64,000 nucleotides of DNA from an uncultured Planktomarina sp. (GCA_905182325.1 CAJJBD010000004.1:24474-88473), one strand, 5' to 3'; positions 9,344-18,673 are shown, counted from the stretch's first letter. The notes: generated by a model not told the origin, from the sequence alone. A program made the numbers and translations.

Positions 9344-9631
9344 ATGTCAATTGATACTAAAACAGCGGCTCGAGTTGCCAAGCTTGCTAGGATCAAAGTG
9401 GATGAAGCAGACCTGCCCGCTTTAGCCCAAGAATTCACTAATATCCTGGGTTTCATCGAACAGTTAAATGAAGTGGATGTTGAAGGTATAGAACCAATGA
9501 CTTCGGTAACTCCACAGCGCCTTTTTCGACGTGAGGATGTTGTAAACGATGGCAACCAGCAGGACGCTGTTTTGCGCAACGCGCCAGATGCCCGCGAGGG
9601 TTTTTTTGCTGTTCCGATGGTGGTGGAATAA
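9344..9631 (+). CDS. gatC: Asp-tRNA(Asn)/Glu-tRNA(Gln) amidotransferase subunit C
   Basis: Small subunit (95 residues) that stabilises GatA-GatB in the transamidation route to Gln-tRNA and Asn-tRNA. The typical segments [13 protein letters not shown] (variant) and [20 protein letters not shown] are present. The start is preceded by AGAAGGATCGCGG, a good ribosome-binding site. The stop shares one base with the gatA start (TAATG). No gatB lies next to gatA here, so gatB is presumably elsewhere. Confidence 0.95.
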   Translation: MSIDTKTAARVAKLARIKVDEADLPALAQEFTNILGFIEQLNEVDVEGIEPMTSVTPQRLFRREDVVNDGNQQDAVLRNAPDAREGFFAVPMVVE

Positions 9632-11115
9632 TGTCTGAATTAATGAAGCTTAAATTGGCTGAGGCTCGAGATGCGTTGAGGTCTGGGAAGATAACTGCAG
9701 TAGAATTGACCGATGCATCTTTAGCAGCAATCGATTCATCTAAACCTTTGAATGCTTTTGTGCACGACACATCCGAAATAGCGCGTGCGCAGGCAATTGC
9801 AGCAGACGAGCGCCTTCAAGCGGGTGAAGCGCCTGACATGTGTGGCCTACCTATTGGAATAAAGGACTTATTTTGCACCAATGGCGTTACCACTCAAGCG
9901 GCGAGTGCCATACTTGATGGATTTAAACCACAATATGAATCTACCGTATCGAAAAAATTGTTCAACGACGGTTCAGTAATGGTTGGTAAGCTAAACATGG
10001 ATGAGTTTGCCATGGGCTCCTCTAATGAGACTTCAGTATACGGAAATGCTGTAAACCCTTGGAAAGTTGATGACCGTGATCTTACGCCGGGTGGATCATC
10101 TGGAGGCTCTGCTGCTGCAGTTGCCGCTGAAACTTGTCTAGCTGCAACTGGTACTGATACTGGAGGCTCTATTCGCCAACCTGCAGCCTTCACTGGCATT
10201 ACGGGAATTAAGCCTACATATGGCCGGTGTTCACGGTGGGGGATTGTGGCCTTTGCGTCGTCACTTGATCAAGCAGGCCCCGTTACGAAAGACGTGCGCG
10301 ATGCAGCTATTATGTTGGAGGCAATGGCTGGATTTGACGCAAAAGACAGCACATCTGTAAACTTACCTGTTCCAAACTTTGAGGCAGCTTTAACTGGAGA
10401 TATAAGAGGTAAAACTATTGGAATCCCAAAAGAATATCGAGTGGATGGGATGCCTGATGAGCTTGAAACTTTATGGTCAGACGGTACTTCAATGTTGCGT
10501 GATGCAGGTGCAATTATCAAAAACATCAGTCTCCCGCATACGAAATATGCACTACCTGCATATTACGTCATTGCGCCAGCGGAAGCTTCATCTAACTTAG
10601 CTCGCTATGATGGTGTTCGGTTCGGCCAAAGGGCTAAACTAGAGGCCGGTGATGGCATTACTGAGATGTATGAAAAAACTAGAGCTGATGGGTTTGGAGC
10701 TGAAGTAAAGCGCCGGATAATGATAGGTACGTATGTTTTGTCGGCCGGTTTTTATGACGCTTACTACAATCGAGCCCGTCGGGTTCGTGCTCTAATCAAA
10801 AGGGATTTTGAACAGGTATTTTCTGATGGAGTGGACGCTATTTTAACGCCATCTACGCCATCAGCGGCTTTTGGACTGGGTGAGATGGCGGCCCTTGATC
10901 CTGTCAAAATGTATCTATTTGATGTTTTTACAGTAACGGTCAATCTGGCAGGGTTGCCAGGAATTTCGATCCCTGCAGGACTAGACTCAAAGGGTTTACC
11001 ACTTGGCTTGCAGTTGATTGGTCGACCATGGGAAGAGGGCGATTTGCTGAATACAGCCTTTACGCTTGAAAATGCATTAGACTTTAACGCTAAGCCTAAC
11101 AAATGGTGGATATGA
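9631..11115 (+). CDS. gatA: Asp-tRNA(Asn)/Glu-tRNA(Gln) amidotransferase subunit A
   Basis: Amidase subunit that releases ammonia from glutamine for transamidation of mischarged Glu-tRNA(Gln) or Asp-tRNA(Asn). The 494-residue length is normal. The Ser-cisSer-Lys catalytic triad is complete: Lys78 in GIKDL, Ser156 in GGSSGGS, and Ser180 in [11 protein letters not shown]. It is translationally coupled to gatC through a one-base overlap. Confidence 0.97.
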   Translation: MSELMKLKLAEARDALRSGKITAVELTDASLAAIDSSKPLNAFVHDTSEIARAQAIAADERLQAGEAPDMCGLPIGIKDLFCTNGVTTQAASAILDGFKPQYESTVSKKLFNDGSVMVGKLNMDEFAMGSSNETSVYGNAVNPWKVDDRDLTPGGSSGGSAAAVAAETCLAATGTDTGGSIRQPAAFTGITGIKPTYGRCSRWGIVAFASSLDQAGPVTKDVRDAAIMLEAMAGFDAKDSTSVNLPVPNFEAALTGDIRGKTIGIPKEYRVDGMPDELETLWSDGTSMLRDAGAIIKNISLPHTKYALPAYYVIAPAEASSNLARYDGVRFGQRAKLEAGDGITEMYEKTRADGFGAEVKRRIMIGTYVLSAGFYDAYYNRARRVRALIKRDFEQVFSDGVDAILTPSTPSAAFGLGEMAALDPVKMYLFDVFTVTVNLAGLPGISIPAGLDSKGLPLGLQLIGRPWEEGDLLNTAFTLENALDFNAKPNKWWI

Positions 11116-11211
11116 GGGATTCATTAAGTTTTAAGTTATACTAATTCAGTTTTTTTGAATAAACGTTACTTAATGGGTGGCCAAAACCGATTGGAGATCA
11201 CAAGGAAACAA

Positions 11212-11793
11212 ATGAAGTATTTAGCAATAACTTTAATGATGTGTTTGGTAGTAGCTTGTCAGCGGGCTGTTCCTAGCGATGTGCTGCTTGGGTCTCTAAG
11301 CACCGAAAGGCAGTCCGATGGTTCGCCATCTACTCTAACTGATGACCGGACCGCTACAAATAGTGAGATAGTGCCCAGTGAAACAGTAGCAATTTCTAGT
11401 ACTGGAATTTCTGAAGAACAAGATTTTGAAGTAGTTGCGAATTCTCAAACAATAGAGAGTGATGCTGAACGCATTGCTGCTAATCGCGCCAAATATATTG
11501 TATTTGATGTGGAGAAGCTGCCGATACGAGGCCTTACTGGGCCAAATGTTGTTGAATATGCAATCCGAACAGACAACCCACTTGGAATACAAATTTACAA
11601 ACGTCTAGTTGTGTTGGGCGATTCAATCGCAAGCCAGTGGCGTTGTGATAGGTTTTTATCATCAGATCTGGCGCAGAAAGCCTTTTTGTCTCGCGGTGGC
11701 CCGGAACGAGATATTCTTCTCTTAGATCCTGATGGAGATGGTTTTGCCTGTGCCTGGGATCCTAGGCCTTTTCGGCTAGCGGTGAAAAACTGA
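11212..11793 (+). CDS. Putative lipoprotein with Excalibur-like calcium-binding C-terminus
   Basis: From the ATG at 11212 the protein is 193 residues and starts MKYLAITLMMCLVVACQRA, a lipoprotein signal with the lipidated cysteine at residue 16. A longer in-frame start at 11155 would bury this signal. AAGGAAACA just before 11212 is a good ribosome-binding site. After a low-complexity, acidic Ser/Thr-rich linker, the C-terminus holds WRCDRFLSSDLAQKAFLSRGG and LDPDGDGFACAWDPRPF. This is a DxDxDG loop with flanking cysteines as in Excalibur domains. It is probably envelope-anchored; the function is unknown. It ends 8 nt before the amidase gene. Confidence 0.8.
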   Translation: MKYLAITLMMCLVVACQRAVPSDVLLGSLSTERQSDGSPSTLTDDRTATNSEIVPSETVAISSTGISEEQDFEVVANSQTIESDAERIAANRAKYIVFDVEKLPIRGLTGPNVVEYAIRTDNPLGIQIYKRLVVLGDSIASQWRCDRFLSSDLAQKAFLSRGGPERDILLLDPDGDGFACAWDPRPFRLAVKN

Positions 11794-11801
11794 CGCAATA
11801 T

Positions 11802-12491
11802 TTGATAAACCGACAGCTATCGCCAAATAAGGGCCCTCGCCGCGGGGTGAATGAGCCCAATTTGATTGTAATACATTATACAGCGATGGGCTCTCCCAAA
11901 GAAGCTTTGGACCGCTTATGTGATCCTGAGTGTGAAGTTTCAGCCCATTATTTTATTGAGCAGGAAGGGGTGGTCACACAACTAGTAGGGGAAGCAGAAC
12001 GTGCTTGGCATGCTGGTTCGGGATGCTGGGGAGATTGTTGTGACGTGAATTCGTCCTCGGTTGGTATTGAATTGTGTAATACGGGTTCCCAGCCGTTTCC
12101 CAAATCACAGATGTTGGTTTTAAAAAAATTATTAAGCGAGCTTATGGAGAGGTGGGCGATCCCAGCCTGTAGTGTTATCGGTCACTCTGATATGGCGCCA
12201 GGGCGCAAACAAGATCCGGGCCGTTTATTTGACTGGAAAGATTTGGCTGATGAGGGTTTAGCCGTATTTCGTGGGCGATCTCACGTGAAAGTATTACCAT
12301 TTATGGAAGCGGCCAAACTATTCGGCTATTTTATTCCAGAGCGAGAAGCAAACTCTGAAGAAATCCAAACTTTAATCTTAGAGGCTTTTCGCCAGCGCTT
12401 TAGACCCAATGCTGTGGGACCACTTTGTGACAGTGATATAAAGATTTTATCAGATCTGGGTCAAAGCTATTCAGTTAATGTTAACTCTTGA
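11802..12491 (+). CDS. N-acetylmuramoyl-L-alanine amidase, AmpD-like
   Basis: Zinc amidase of the amidase_2/PGRP fold that cleaves the MurNAc-L-Ala bond. The protein has 229 residues. The zinc ligands are His25 (VIHYTAMG), His128 and Asp138 (GHSDMAPGRKQDPG), matching the AmpD triad. A C-terminal ~60-residue extension is probably a peptidoglycan-binding-like domain. No signal peptide is seen, so it may be a cytoplasmic recycling enzyme. The frame starts with TTG at 11802; no ATG is available upstream in frame. The stop codon overlaps the rnpB promoter. Confidence 0.88.
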   Translation: MINRQLSPNKGPRRGVNEPNLIVIHYTAMGSPKEALDRLCDPECEVSAHYFIEQEGVVTQLVGEAERAWHAGSGCWGDCCDVNSSSVGIELCNTGSQPFPKSQMLVLKKLLSELMERWAIPACSVIGHSDMAPGRKQDPGRLFDWKDLADEGLAVFRGRSHVKVLPFMEAAKLFGYFIPEREANSEEIQTLILEAFRQRFRPNAVGPLCDSDIKILSDLGQSYSVNVNS

Positions 12492-12516
12492 CCGCCACGA
12501 GCTTGCGGCCTAACAG
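12488..12516 (+). promoter_or_regulatory. rnpB promoter
   Basis: TTGACC (12488-12493), a 17-nt spacer and TAACAG (12511-12516) lie 6 nt before the predicted RNase P RNA 5' end at 12523. The -35 hexamer overlaps the stop codon of the amidase gene. Spacing and position fit a housekeeping-sigma promoter. Confidence 0.7.
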
Positions 12517-12522
12517 CTGAAT

Positions 12523-12894
12523 TGCGCGGGGGGCTGGGCAATCGCGAGGGGCAACTCTCGAGGAAAGTCCGGACTCCCTGAAACAACGGTGCCGGGTAAC
12601 GCCCGGCGGGGGTAACCCTAGGGAAAGCGCCACAGAGAACAGACAGCCTTGCATGCAAGGTAATGGTGAAACGGTGGGGTAAAGCTCACCGCGCGACTGG
12701 TAACAGTCGTGGCACGGCAAGCCCCACCGGGAGCAATGCCAAATAGGGACCGCATATGGACAGTTTCAGTCTAGCAGGTTCGGGTTGGCAGCTAGATGGG
12801 CCTGGTAACAGGCTCACGAGATGAATGATTGCCCAAGGTGGCGTGGGCAACTACGCAATTCTGGACAAAATCCGGCTTACAGGCCGCCCGCGCA
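12523..12894 (+). ncRNA. rnpB: RNase P RNA, bacterial type A
   Basis: Catalytic RNA that matures tRNA 5' ends. The universally conserved segment GAGGAAAGTCCGG is at about 12558-12570. The closing element ACAAAATCCGGCTTACAGG is near 12864-12883. The terminal helix P1 can form between TGCGCGGGGG at 12523 and CCGCCCGCGCA ending at 12894, which sets the ends and gives about 372 nt. Open frames of 60-80 codons on both strands here are spurious. A T-rich run (CTTTTGTTTT) follows the 3' end. Confidence 0.95.
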
Positions 12895-12924
12895 CTTTTG
12901 TTTTGATCCATATCTGTGAAACGG

Positions 12925-12952
12925 TTGACAGTGCTGCACACAGGGTTAAAAG
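12925..12952 (+). promoter_or_regulatory. Probable rpmG promoter
   Basis: TTGACA (12925-12930), a 16-nt spacer and TAAAAG (12947-12952) precede the L33 gene by about 50 nt. The -10 is like those I assign to other genes in this window (TAAAAT at 35279, TAAAAG at 20693). Confidence 0.5.
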
Positions 12953-13005
12953 CCATTACTTAGTATTAATGCGGCCATTGGGTTGCGCTCCGAGGGAGAA
13001 TTTCA

Positions 13006-13173
13006 ATGGCAAAGCCAACCACGATTAAAATTCGGTTAAATTCCAGCGCTGGGACTGGGCACTTCTATGTAGCTAAGAAGAATGCTCGGACAATGACTGA
13101 GAAGATGGTTGCTCGTAAGTATGACCCGGTTGTACGAAAGCACGTTGAGTACAAAGAAGGTAAAATTAAGTAA
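13006..13173 (+). CDS. rpmG: 50S ribosomal protein L33
   Basis: A 55-residue protein, [20 protein letters not shown] onward, ending in [12 protein letters not shown]. It matches L33 of the zinc-free (no-cysteine) type usual in Alphaproteobacteria. GAGGGAGAATTTCA before the ATG is a strong ribosome-binding site. It is short enough to be missed by length-filtered gene calling. It is monocistronic: a promoter lies upstream and an intrinsic terminator 23 nt downstream. Confidence 0.95.
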   Translation: MAKPTTIKIRLNSSAGTGHFYVAKKNARTMTEKMVARKYDPVVRKHVEYKEGKIK

Positions 13174-13195
13174 CCCAAGCCACTCTACTATTTCG

Positions 13196-13230
13196 CAAAG
13201 GCTGTGTATTTTGTGCAGCCTTTGTTTTTT
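13196..13230 (+). terminator. rpmG intrinsic terminator
   Basis: CAAAGGCTG (13196-13204) and CAGCCTTTG (13216-13224) form a perfect 9-bp stem with an 11-nt loop, followed at once by six T residues. Confidence 0.88.
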
Positions 13231-13284
13231 CAGGTTGCGGTAGATTTACTTATTTCAATTAATACTTATCGCTAGTGTTTAGTT

Positions 13285-13320
13285 AAAAAGCACCTAATGG
13301 GTTTCCATTAGGTGCTTTTT
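13285..13320. terminator. Bidirectional terminator downstream of the Bax-inhibitor-1 gene
   Basis: A perfect 16-bp inverted repeat (AAAAAGCACCTAATGG at 13285-13300, its complement at 13305-13320) around a GTTT loop. A- and T-runs at the two ends make it work in either direction. It sits 30 nt beyond the stop of the leftward gene at 13350 and backs up the rpmG terminator. Confidence 0.92.
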
Positions 13321-13349
13321 ATTTAGATTTTATTTAGTAAATTTAATTT

Positions 13350-14132
13350 TTAGTCACTAGTACTTCCCATAAACATTAGCAAGAACTGAAACATGTTCAA
13401 GAAATCGAGATATAGGTTAAGGGCACCGAAGATTGCTGACTTAGCTAGCCAATCTTGGTCACCGTGGTGTGCGTGCGCCAGATACTGATTTTTGATATTT
13501 TGAGTGTCATACGCAGTTAAACCAGCAAATACTAAGACTCCGATCCCTGAAATTGCAAACAGCAGAGCAGGAGATTGCAGAAAAATATTGACTACCATGG
13601 CTACAACTAACCCTATTACTCCCATGATAAGGAAGCTACTCCAACCTGATATGTCCCGCCTTGTTGTGTAGCCGAAGAGTGATAATCCGGCGAAGGCAAT
13701 CGCAGTAACCAAAAAAGTTTGTGTGATTGAGTGTCCAGTGTAGCGAATGAAAATTGAGCTTAGCGACAGCCCAATCAGTGTGGCAAAAACAAAGAAGAAT
13801 AGTTGTGCGCCGGCTGCAGTTGCACGACGCATTACTGTTCCCATTCCAAGAAACAAAACTGCCAGTGGTGCAAACATAATAACGTATTTGAGTGGAGTTC
13901 CATAAATTGTCAGGCCAAAGCTAGTTAGCAGTTTGCCGTTTGGTAACTGTGCTGCGGCTAGGCTCGCGTCTGTTGTTGTGGCCAGTCCTGCTATGGCCCA
14001 AGCAGCGACAGCAGTGATTACCATACCAACCGACATTGTGCTGTAGACTTTGTTCATATGTGATCTTAGGCCCGCGTCAACAGTTGCTGTACGCTTGCCG
14101 GCATTTGCGCTTATTGTATTATAATTTGCCAT
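13350..14132 (-). CDS. Bax inhibitor-1/YccA family membrane protein
   Basis: A 260-residue protein with about seven hydrophobic helices, of the BI-1/YccA/TMBIM family; bacterial members act as pH-sensitive calcium leak channels or as FtsH modulators. The N-terminus (NKVYSTMSVGMVITAVAAW) and the C-terminal LNLYLDFLNMFQFLLMFMG segment with conserved acidic residues are typical. The ATG at 14132 is preceded at the right distance by TTGGAGG. A longer start at 14144 is rejected because its ATG would overlap that ribosome-binding site. It ends in a strong terminator. Confidence 0.93.
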   Translation of the reverse strand: MANYNTISANAGKRTATVDAGLRSHMNKVYSTMSVGMVITAVAAWAIAGLATTTDASLAAAQLPNGKLLTSFGLTIYGTPLKYVIMFAPLAVLFLGMGTVMRRATAAGAQLFFFVFATLIGLSLSSIFIRYTGHSITQTFLVTAIAFAGLSLFGYTTRRDISGWSSFLIMGVIGLVVAMVVNIFLQSPALLFAISGIGVLVFAGLTAYDTQNIKNQYLAHAHHGDQDWLAKSAIFGALNLYLDFLNMFQFLLMFMGSTSD

Positions 14133-14147
14133 GTTGGCCTCCAAAAT

Positions 14148-14161
14148 GGTGCATGTGCACC
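14148..14161 (-). promoter_or_regulatory. Inverted repeat just upstream of the BI-1 ribosome-binding site
   Basis: GGTGCA-TG-TGCACC, two perfect 6-bp arms, lies 15 nt upstream of the BI-1 start codon and next to its GGAGG site. It could be an operator or a small 5'-leader hairpin. Chance cannot be excluded for a single short palindrome. Confidence 0.4.
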
Positions 14162-14274
14162 CGCGGTTTTAATATTACACTTAATATCGGCCTAATCTCA
14201 TATGATTTCAAGGGGCTTTAAGTTTTTATGTTTTATATTTTTCTAAAGTATGAATTTTTATTTATTAATGTAAC

Positions 14275-15267
14275 TCAGTTTTTGGACTTGGGGCCACGAA
14301 CGATCAATTTGCCTATAGATTTACGCGCTTTGAGGTCATCCAATGCCTCCAGTGCCTGATCGAATTCATATACCTTATTTATGTATGGTTTGAGATTTCC
14401 ATCAACAATTAAGTTGAGTATTTGATTTAGACTTGAAACCAAAGCTTCTGGTGCATGCCTTAAGTATCCTCCCCAATAAAAACCCATGATATTTACATTT
14501 TTTAAAAGTAAATGGTTCGCCTTTATTTGGGGAATATTTCCACTTGCAAATCCAATTATCAGATAGCGTGCTTCAGGTTTACAACAGCTCAGCGCAGTTA
14601 AAAAAGGATCACCTCCAACCGGATCATAGACAATGTCTACACCACCCAGTTTTTTGACAATGCCGCGTACATCATCAACCGTGCTGTCTAAAGTAATTTC
14701 TGCTCCTCGTGTCTCGCAAATATTCATCTTGTCCTTACCGCGCGCAACAGCAATTACTTTTGCACCAAGTGCGGCTCCAATTTCTACTGCTGTTAGACCA
14801 ACGCCACCGCCTGCACCTAAAACCAGCAATTTATCTCCTGGCTTAATTTTTGCACGATGGGTAAGCGACAGGTGGGAGGTTCCGTAACCAATAGGAACAG
14901 AAGCTGCTGTCTCATATGACATAGCAGTTGGAATTTTTAAGCATCGTGAGACATCGACAGCACAAAACTCAGCCAAACCACCAGATCCGGTAAAGGCCAC
15001 GACTCGGTCCCCAACGTTTATGTCTGTGACCCTATTTCCTACGGCCAACACGTTGCCTGCAACTTCCATTCCAAGAGAAAAAGGGAGCATAGGAGTTTCC
15101 TGATAAACACCCTTTATCATAAGTAGATCTGCGAAGTTCAAACCGCACGCTTCAGTTTGGATCAGAACTTGAGAGGGAGAAATTGATGGAACTAAAATAT
15201 TTGAAAAGACTGGTCTATGGTCGTGGTCTTCAACTTGTAAGGCGCGCATTTCCGGTATCCAGCTCAT
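14275..15267 (-). CDS. NADPH:quinone oxidoreductase-like MDR protein
   Basis: Zinc-free medium-chain dehydrogenase/reductase of the quinone oxidoreductase type, 330 residues. A GroES-like N-terminal domain is followed by a Rossmann domain with the nucleotide loop GAGGGVGL at residues 151-158. The structural zinc cysteine cluster is absent, as in QOR. ACGLNFADLLMIKGVYQ is the QOR-type active-site region. An alternative ATG at 15249 (MRALQVEDH) gives a more usual N-terminus. It lies 107 nt downstream of the guanine deaminase gene on the same strand; the substrate is unknown. Confidence 0.88.
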   Translation of the reverse strand: MSWIPEMRALQVEDHDHRPVFSNILVPSISPSQVLIQTEACGLNFADLLMIKGVYQETPMLPFSLGMEVAGNVLAVGNRVTDINVGDRVVAFTGSGGLAEFCAVDVSRCLKIPTAMSYETAASVPIGYGTSHLSLTHRAKIKPGDKLLVLGAGGGVGLTAVEIGAALGAKVIAVARGKDKMNICETRGAEITLDSTVDDVRGIVKKLGGVDIVYDPVGGDPFLTALSCCKPEARYLIIGFASGNIPQIKANHLLLKNVNIMGFYWGGYLRHAPEALVSSLNQILNLIVDGNLKPYINKVYEFDQALEALDDLKARKSIGKLIVRGPKSKN

Positions 15268-15374
15268 CTAATGAAAAGTGTTAGCTGGTGATGCCATGTA
15301 CATCCTATTTTTCATAGAGTGTTTTGCTTCCCCAAAAAGTACACAAATTAGGGAATTGTGAAAATATGCGTAAA

Positions 15375-16661
15375 CTAAACAGCCTTACCTGCAACCCAAA
15401 CTTGGCGAACTGCACGGTCGTCTCCCATCATAATAGTTGGAAATAAAGATTCCCAAAAATTGTTTGCGTTTTCCACACGCTGATCAATTGCACTAGTCGA
15501 GTTAAGGTTTAGCACGCATAAATCAGCTTCTACGCCAGGTTTGAGATTACCTATTACGTTCTTGAGGTGAAGTGCCTTTGCTGAACCTTCCGTAGCTAGC
15601 CATAATAGCTGAGCAGGATGAATTGCTACACCCTGCAATTGAGCAACTTCATAAGCAGCGGCCATTGTACGTAGCATTGAAAAACTTGAACCGCCGCCAA
15701 TATCGGATGCCAACCCGAGTCCCACTTGGGCTTTTGCCAAGCCCATTAAATCAAACAATCCGGAACCAATAAATGTATTAGAAGTGGGGCAATGGACAAC
15801 TGAGGCTCCAACCTCTGCCAATTTATCTATCTCACGAGGTTTTAAGTGAATAGAATGACCGTAAACGCCACGGGCCCCTAAAAGCCCATGTTGTTCATAT
15901 GTGTCTAGGTAATCGCGTGCTGATGGAAATAGATCTTGCACCCAAGTCATCTCTTCGGCCTGCTCGGATAGATGCGTCTGCATTAAACATTCAGGCCGCT
16001 CAGACCATAGTGCGCCCAAAATATGTAACTGTTCTGGTGTGGATGTGGGCGAAAACCTTGGTGTGATAGCATAGATGGCTCGACCTTTTCCGTGCCATTT
16101 GTCAATTAAATATTTACTCTCATCGTACGCCCTTTCAGCAGTATCTATCAATCCGACTGGCGCGTTACGGTCCATACATGTTTTACCACCAATCACACGC
16201 ATACCGCGTGTTTTTGCGGCTTCAAAATAAGAATTTACTGATGCTGGTGCAGTAGTGCAATAGCTCGCCATTGTAGTTGTTCCATGCGCCAGTGCTATAT
16301 CCAGATAACGATTGGCAACTTCATCTGCATAAGTTGGGTTGGATAGGCGCATTTCTTCTGGAAAAGTATAGGAATTCAACCAATCTATGAGTCTTTTTCC
16401 CCAGCTAGCGATAATGGCTGTCTGGGGGTAGTGAACATGCGCGTCTACAAAGCCAGGTATAATTAAATCATTACCGTAATCGTTGACCTTTGCTTCAGGA
16501 AAGTCTGCCAAGAGTTTAGTTCGCTGACCAACGGCACGGATATGCCCCGCGTCAATCAAGACTGCTCCGTCTTGGCAATGATTGGTTACTTCTTGCCAAG
16601 GTTTTTGAAAAGGATCTCCCTTAAAATATAATGTTTGGCCAAGAAGTAAGTTAAGAGCCAT
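15375..16661 (-). CDS. guaD: Guanine deaminase
   Basis: Hydrolyses guanine to xanthine and ammonia, a purine-salvage and nitrogen-acquisition step. The protein has 428 residues from the ATG at 16661. The amidohydrolase metal motif GFVDAHVHYPQ is at residues 71-81, followed by the guanine-deaminase-specific WLNSYTFPEE. QTHLSEQ and YGHSIHL supply further metal ligands. An in-frame TTG five codons upstream is unlikely because AAAGG, the likely ribosome-binding site of 16661, would then be coding. No other purine-catabolism genes are nearby. It diverges from mgtE. Confidence 0.94.
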   Translation of the reverse strand: MALNLLLGQTLYFKGDPFQKPWQEVTNHCQDGAVLIDAGHIRAVGQRTKLLADFPEAKVNDYGNDLIIPGFVDAHVHYPQTAIIASWGKRLIDWLNSYTFPEEMRLSNPTYADEVANRYLDIALAHGTTTMASYCTTAPASVNSYFEAAKTRGMRVIGGKTCMDRNAPVGLIDTAERAYDESKYLIDKWHGKGRAIYAITPRFSPTSTPEQLHILGALWSERPECLMQTHLSEQAEEMTWVQDLFPSARDYLDTYEQHGLLGARGVYGHSIHLKPREIDKLAEVGASVVHCPTSNTFIGSGLFDLMGLAKAQVGLGLASDIGGGSSFSMLRTMAAAYEVAQLQGVAIHPAQLLWLATEGSAKALHLKNVIGNLKPGVEADLCVLNLNSTSAIDQRVENANNFWESLFPTIMMGDDRAVRQVWVAGKAV

Positions 16662-16733
16662 TAGTATACCTTTCAAAAACAGCTACGACAGTGATTACCT
16701 TGTCATAGCAGTAGCAACTTCGTAAAGGCAGGT

Positions 16734-18107
16734 ATGACAGATCTTTATGATAATCCAACTGAGTTAAGTGATGTTTTGGACAACCAACGTGTGTTAGATG
16801 TACGAGTGGCTGTAGAGCATGCAGATGTTGAGAGTTTGCATGGCTTGTTGGATGCTCTTCATCCTGCTGATGTTGCTGATCTTTTAGAGCAGATTAGTGA
16901 TGGAACTCGAGGACGTCTATTGGAGCTCTGGAAGGGTCAAATAGACGGAGAAGTTTTGTCTGAGCTTGACGACAGTATTCGTGAAGACATCATCAATAGG
17001 CTAAATGCATCCGAGCTTGTGAATGCCGTACGCCATCTTGAGACAGATGATGTTGTGGACCTGGTACAGGATTTGGATCAGCTCCAGCAAAAAGTTATCT
17101 TAGAGGCATTAGAGGATGCGGAGAGGGTGGTTGTTGAACAATCACTTTCCTATCCAGAAAACTCTGCTGGTAGATTAATGCAACGCGAAGTGGTCATGGC
17201 ACCTGAGCACTGGAATGTTGGTCAAGCCATCGATTACTTACGGCGCCAACAAGAATTACCAGAACAGTTCTATCATATCATTTTAATTGATCCACGGATG
17301 CGTCCTACAGGTTATGTTCCCATTGGAAAGTTATTAGGCGCTAAACGGGCTGTGCCTTTGCAAGAGGTTACTGAACATAGTTTTCGTACCATTCCTTTTG
17401 ATCAACCAGAAGGTGATGTGGCATATGCGTTCAATCAATATCACCTAATATCGGCACCTGTTGTGGACTCTGATGATCGACTTATTGGCGTGATCACCAT
17501 TGATGACGCTATGATTGTGCAGGATGAACAGCATGAAGAGGACATAATGCGTCTAGCAGGAGTAGGGGAAGGGTCGCTTTCTGATCGCGTTGCTGCAACG
17601 ACCAAACGGCGGCTTCCTTGGTTGGTAGTTAATTTATGCACTGCGATCATGGCATCGCTGGTGATATCTATATTTGAGGCAACCATTGCACAGGTTGTGG
17701 CGTTGGCAGTTTTGATGCCAATTGTAGCTTCGATGGGTGGAAATGCTGGAACGCAATCCCTTACGGTAGCGGTGCGGGCGATCGCTACCAAAGATTTGAC
17801 GACTTCGAACGTTTGGCGTGTGATCCGACGAGAAGTTTTAGTAGGGCTTGGAAATGGTATTATATTTGCAGCAGTGCTTTGGTTTGTAGGCTTTTTTTGG
17901 TTTGGATCCCCGATGATAGCATGGGTACTCGCGCTGGCTATGGTGCTAAATATGGTTGTTGCAGGCCTTGCAGGGACGGCTGTCCCTGTGCTTTTAGAGA
18001 AAATAGGAGTTGACCCAGCGCTAGCGGCTGGAGCGTTTGTTACAACAGTCACCGATGTTGTTGGATTTTTCGCCTTTCTTGGGTTGGCAGCGTGGGTGCT
18101 GGTATGA
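16734..18107 (+). CDS. mgtE: Magnesium transporter MgtE
   Basis: Mg2+ channel of the inner membrane, 457 residues. The N-terminal superhelical MgtE_N domain contains repeated LHPADVADLLEQ and ETDDVVDLVQDL-type helices. Two CBS domains span roughly residues 140-265 (for example SYPENSAGRLMQREVV and LIGVITIDDAMIV). Five membrane helices with PIVASMGGNAGTQSLTVAVR follow from about residue 290. The CBS/N domains gate the pore by intracellular Mg2+ in this family. The stop overlaps the next gene's start by 4 nt. Confidence 0.95.
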   Translation: MTDLYDNPTELSDVLDNQRVLDVRVAVEHADVESLHGLLDALHPADVADLLEQISDGTRGRLLELWKGQIDGEVLSELDDSIREDIINRLNASELVNAVRHLETDDVVDLVQDLDQLQQKVILEALEDAERVVVEQSLSYPENSAGRLMQREVVMAPEHWNVGQAIDYLRRQQELPEQFYHIILIDPRMRPTGYVPIGKLLGAKRAVPLQEVTEHSFRTIPFDQPEGDVAYAFNQYHLISAPVVDSDDRLIGVITIDDAMIVQDEQHEEDIMRLAGVGEGSLSDRVAATTKRRLPWLVVNLCTAIMASLVISIFEATIAQVVALAVLMPIVASMGGNAGTQSLTVAVRAIATKDLTTSNVWRVIRREVLVGLGNGIIFAAVLWFVGFFWFGSPMIAWVLALAMVLNMVVAGLAGTAVPVLLEKIGVDPALAAGAFVTTVTDVVGFFAFLGLAAWVLV

Positions 18108-18658
18108 CCTTGGAAGAGCAGAAAAAGGCTGCCAGAGCGTCTGCGTTTGCGAGAAGAAAGGCAGCTTTTGAGGCTCAAAATGGAGCTGCCTGTGATGTTC
18201 TTTCAACAGTGTTAGCTAGTTATTGTGGTACACCTTTGGCAGGTTACATGCCCATAAATACTGAAATTGATCCCCGCCCCGCCATGGCTGAGGCATCGGC
18301 GCATGGGGTAGTGGGAGTACCCGTTATCAAAGCGACGGCCACACCCCTAAAATTTGCTAAATGGGGTCCTGAGATGGAAATGGTAGTAGGCCCATTTAAG
18401 GCGCAAATTCCCAATAAGATTGAGTGGATTGCACCTGAGATTATACTTGTTCCGTTAGTTGCTTGGGATTTGCAAGGCGGACGTTTAGGATATGGTGGTG
18501 GGTTCTATGATCGTACGCTTGAAACCTTGCGCGCTCGAGGACCGGTACTGGCTATTGGGTTTGGATTTGATGCACAGCGAGCTTACGAGCTTCCCTTGGA
18601 GCCAACAGATCAAATGCTTGATATGATAGTTACGGAAAACCAGGTTCTGAAAATATGA
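18104..18658 (+). CDS. 5-formyltetrahydrofolate cyclo-ligase
   Basis: Converts 5-formyl-THF to 5,10-methenyl-THF with ATP, returning a storage folate to one-carbon metabolism. The protein has 184 residues from the ATG at 18104, which overlaps the mgtE stop (ATGA); a GTG four codons upstream is less likely. The family motif GGRLGYGGGFYDRTLE lies at about residues 125-140, with PLVAWDLQGGRLGYG just before it. 6S RNA often sits next to this gene in proteobacteria, but the upstream side here is fused to mgtE and I see no 6S-like element. Confidence 0.93.
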   Translation: MTLEEQKKAARASAFARRKAAFEAQNGAACDVLSTVLASYCGTPLAGYMPINTEIDPRPAMAEASAHGVVGVPVIKATATPLKFAKWGPEMEMVVGPFKAQIPNKIEWIAPEIILVPLVAWDLQGGRLGYGGGFYDRTLETLRARGPVLAIGFGFDAQRAYELPLEPTDQMLDMIVTENQVLKI

Positions 18659-18673
18659 GTTTTTAGAGCGCAT

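Noticed and set aside
12467..13028. Open frames of 60-80 codons on both strands around 12467-12720 and 12825-13028
   Set aside because: They lie on RNase P RNA and its flank; the conserved RNase P segments explain the sequence and the peptides have no family features. The real small gene here is rpmG at 13006-13173.
18062..18110. 6S RNA next to the 5-formyl-THF cyclo-ligase gene
   Set aside because: The usual position upstream is occupied by mgtE with a 4-nt overlap, and the 113-nt downstream gap is too short and lacks the 6S bubble structure.
17441..18178. Leftward open frame of 245 codons
   Set aside because: Entirely antisense to mgtE; Ser/Thr/Ala-rich low-complexity translation typical of a shadow frame, while mgtE has full family motifs.
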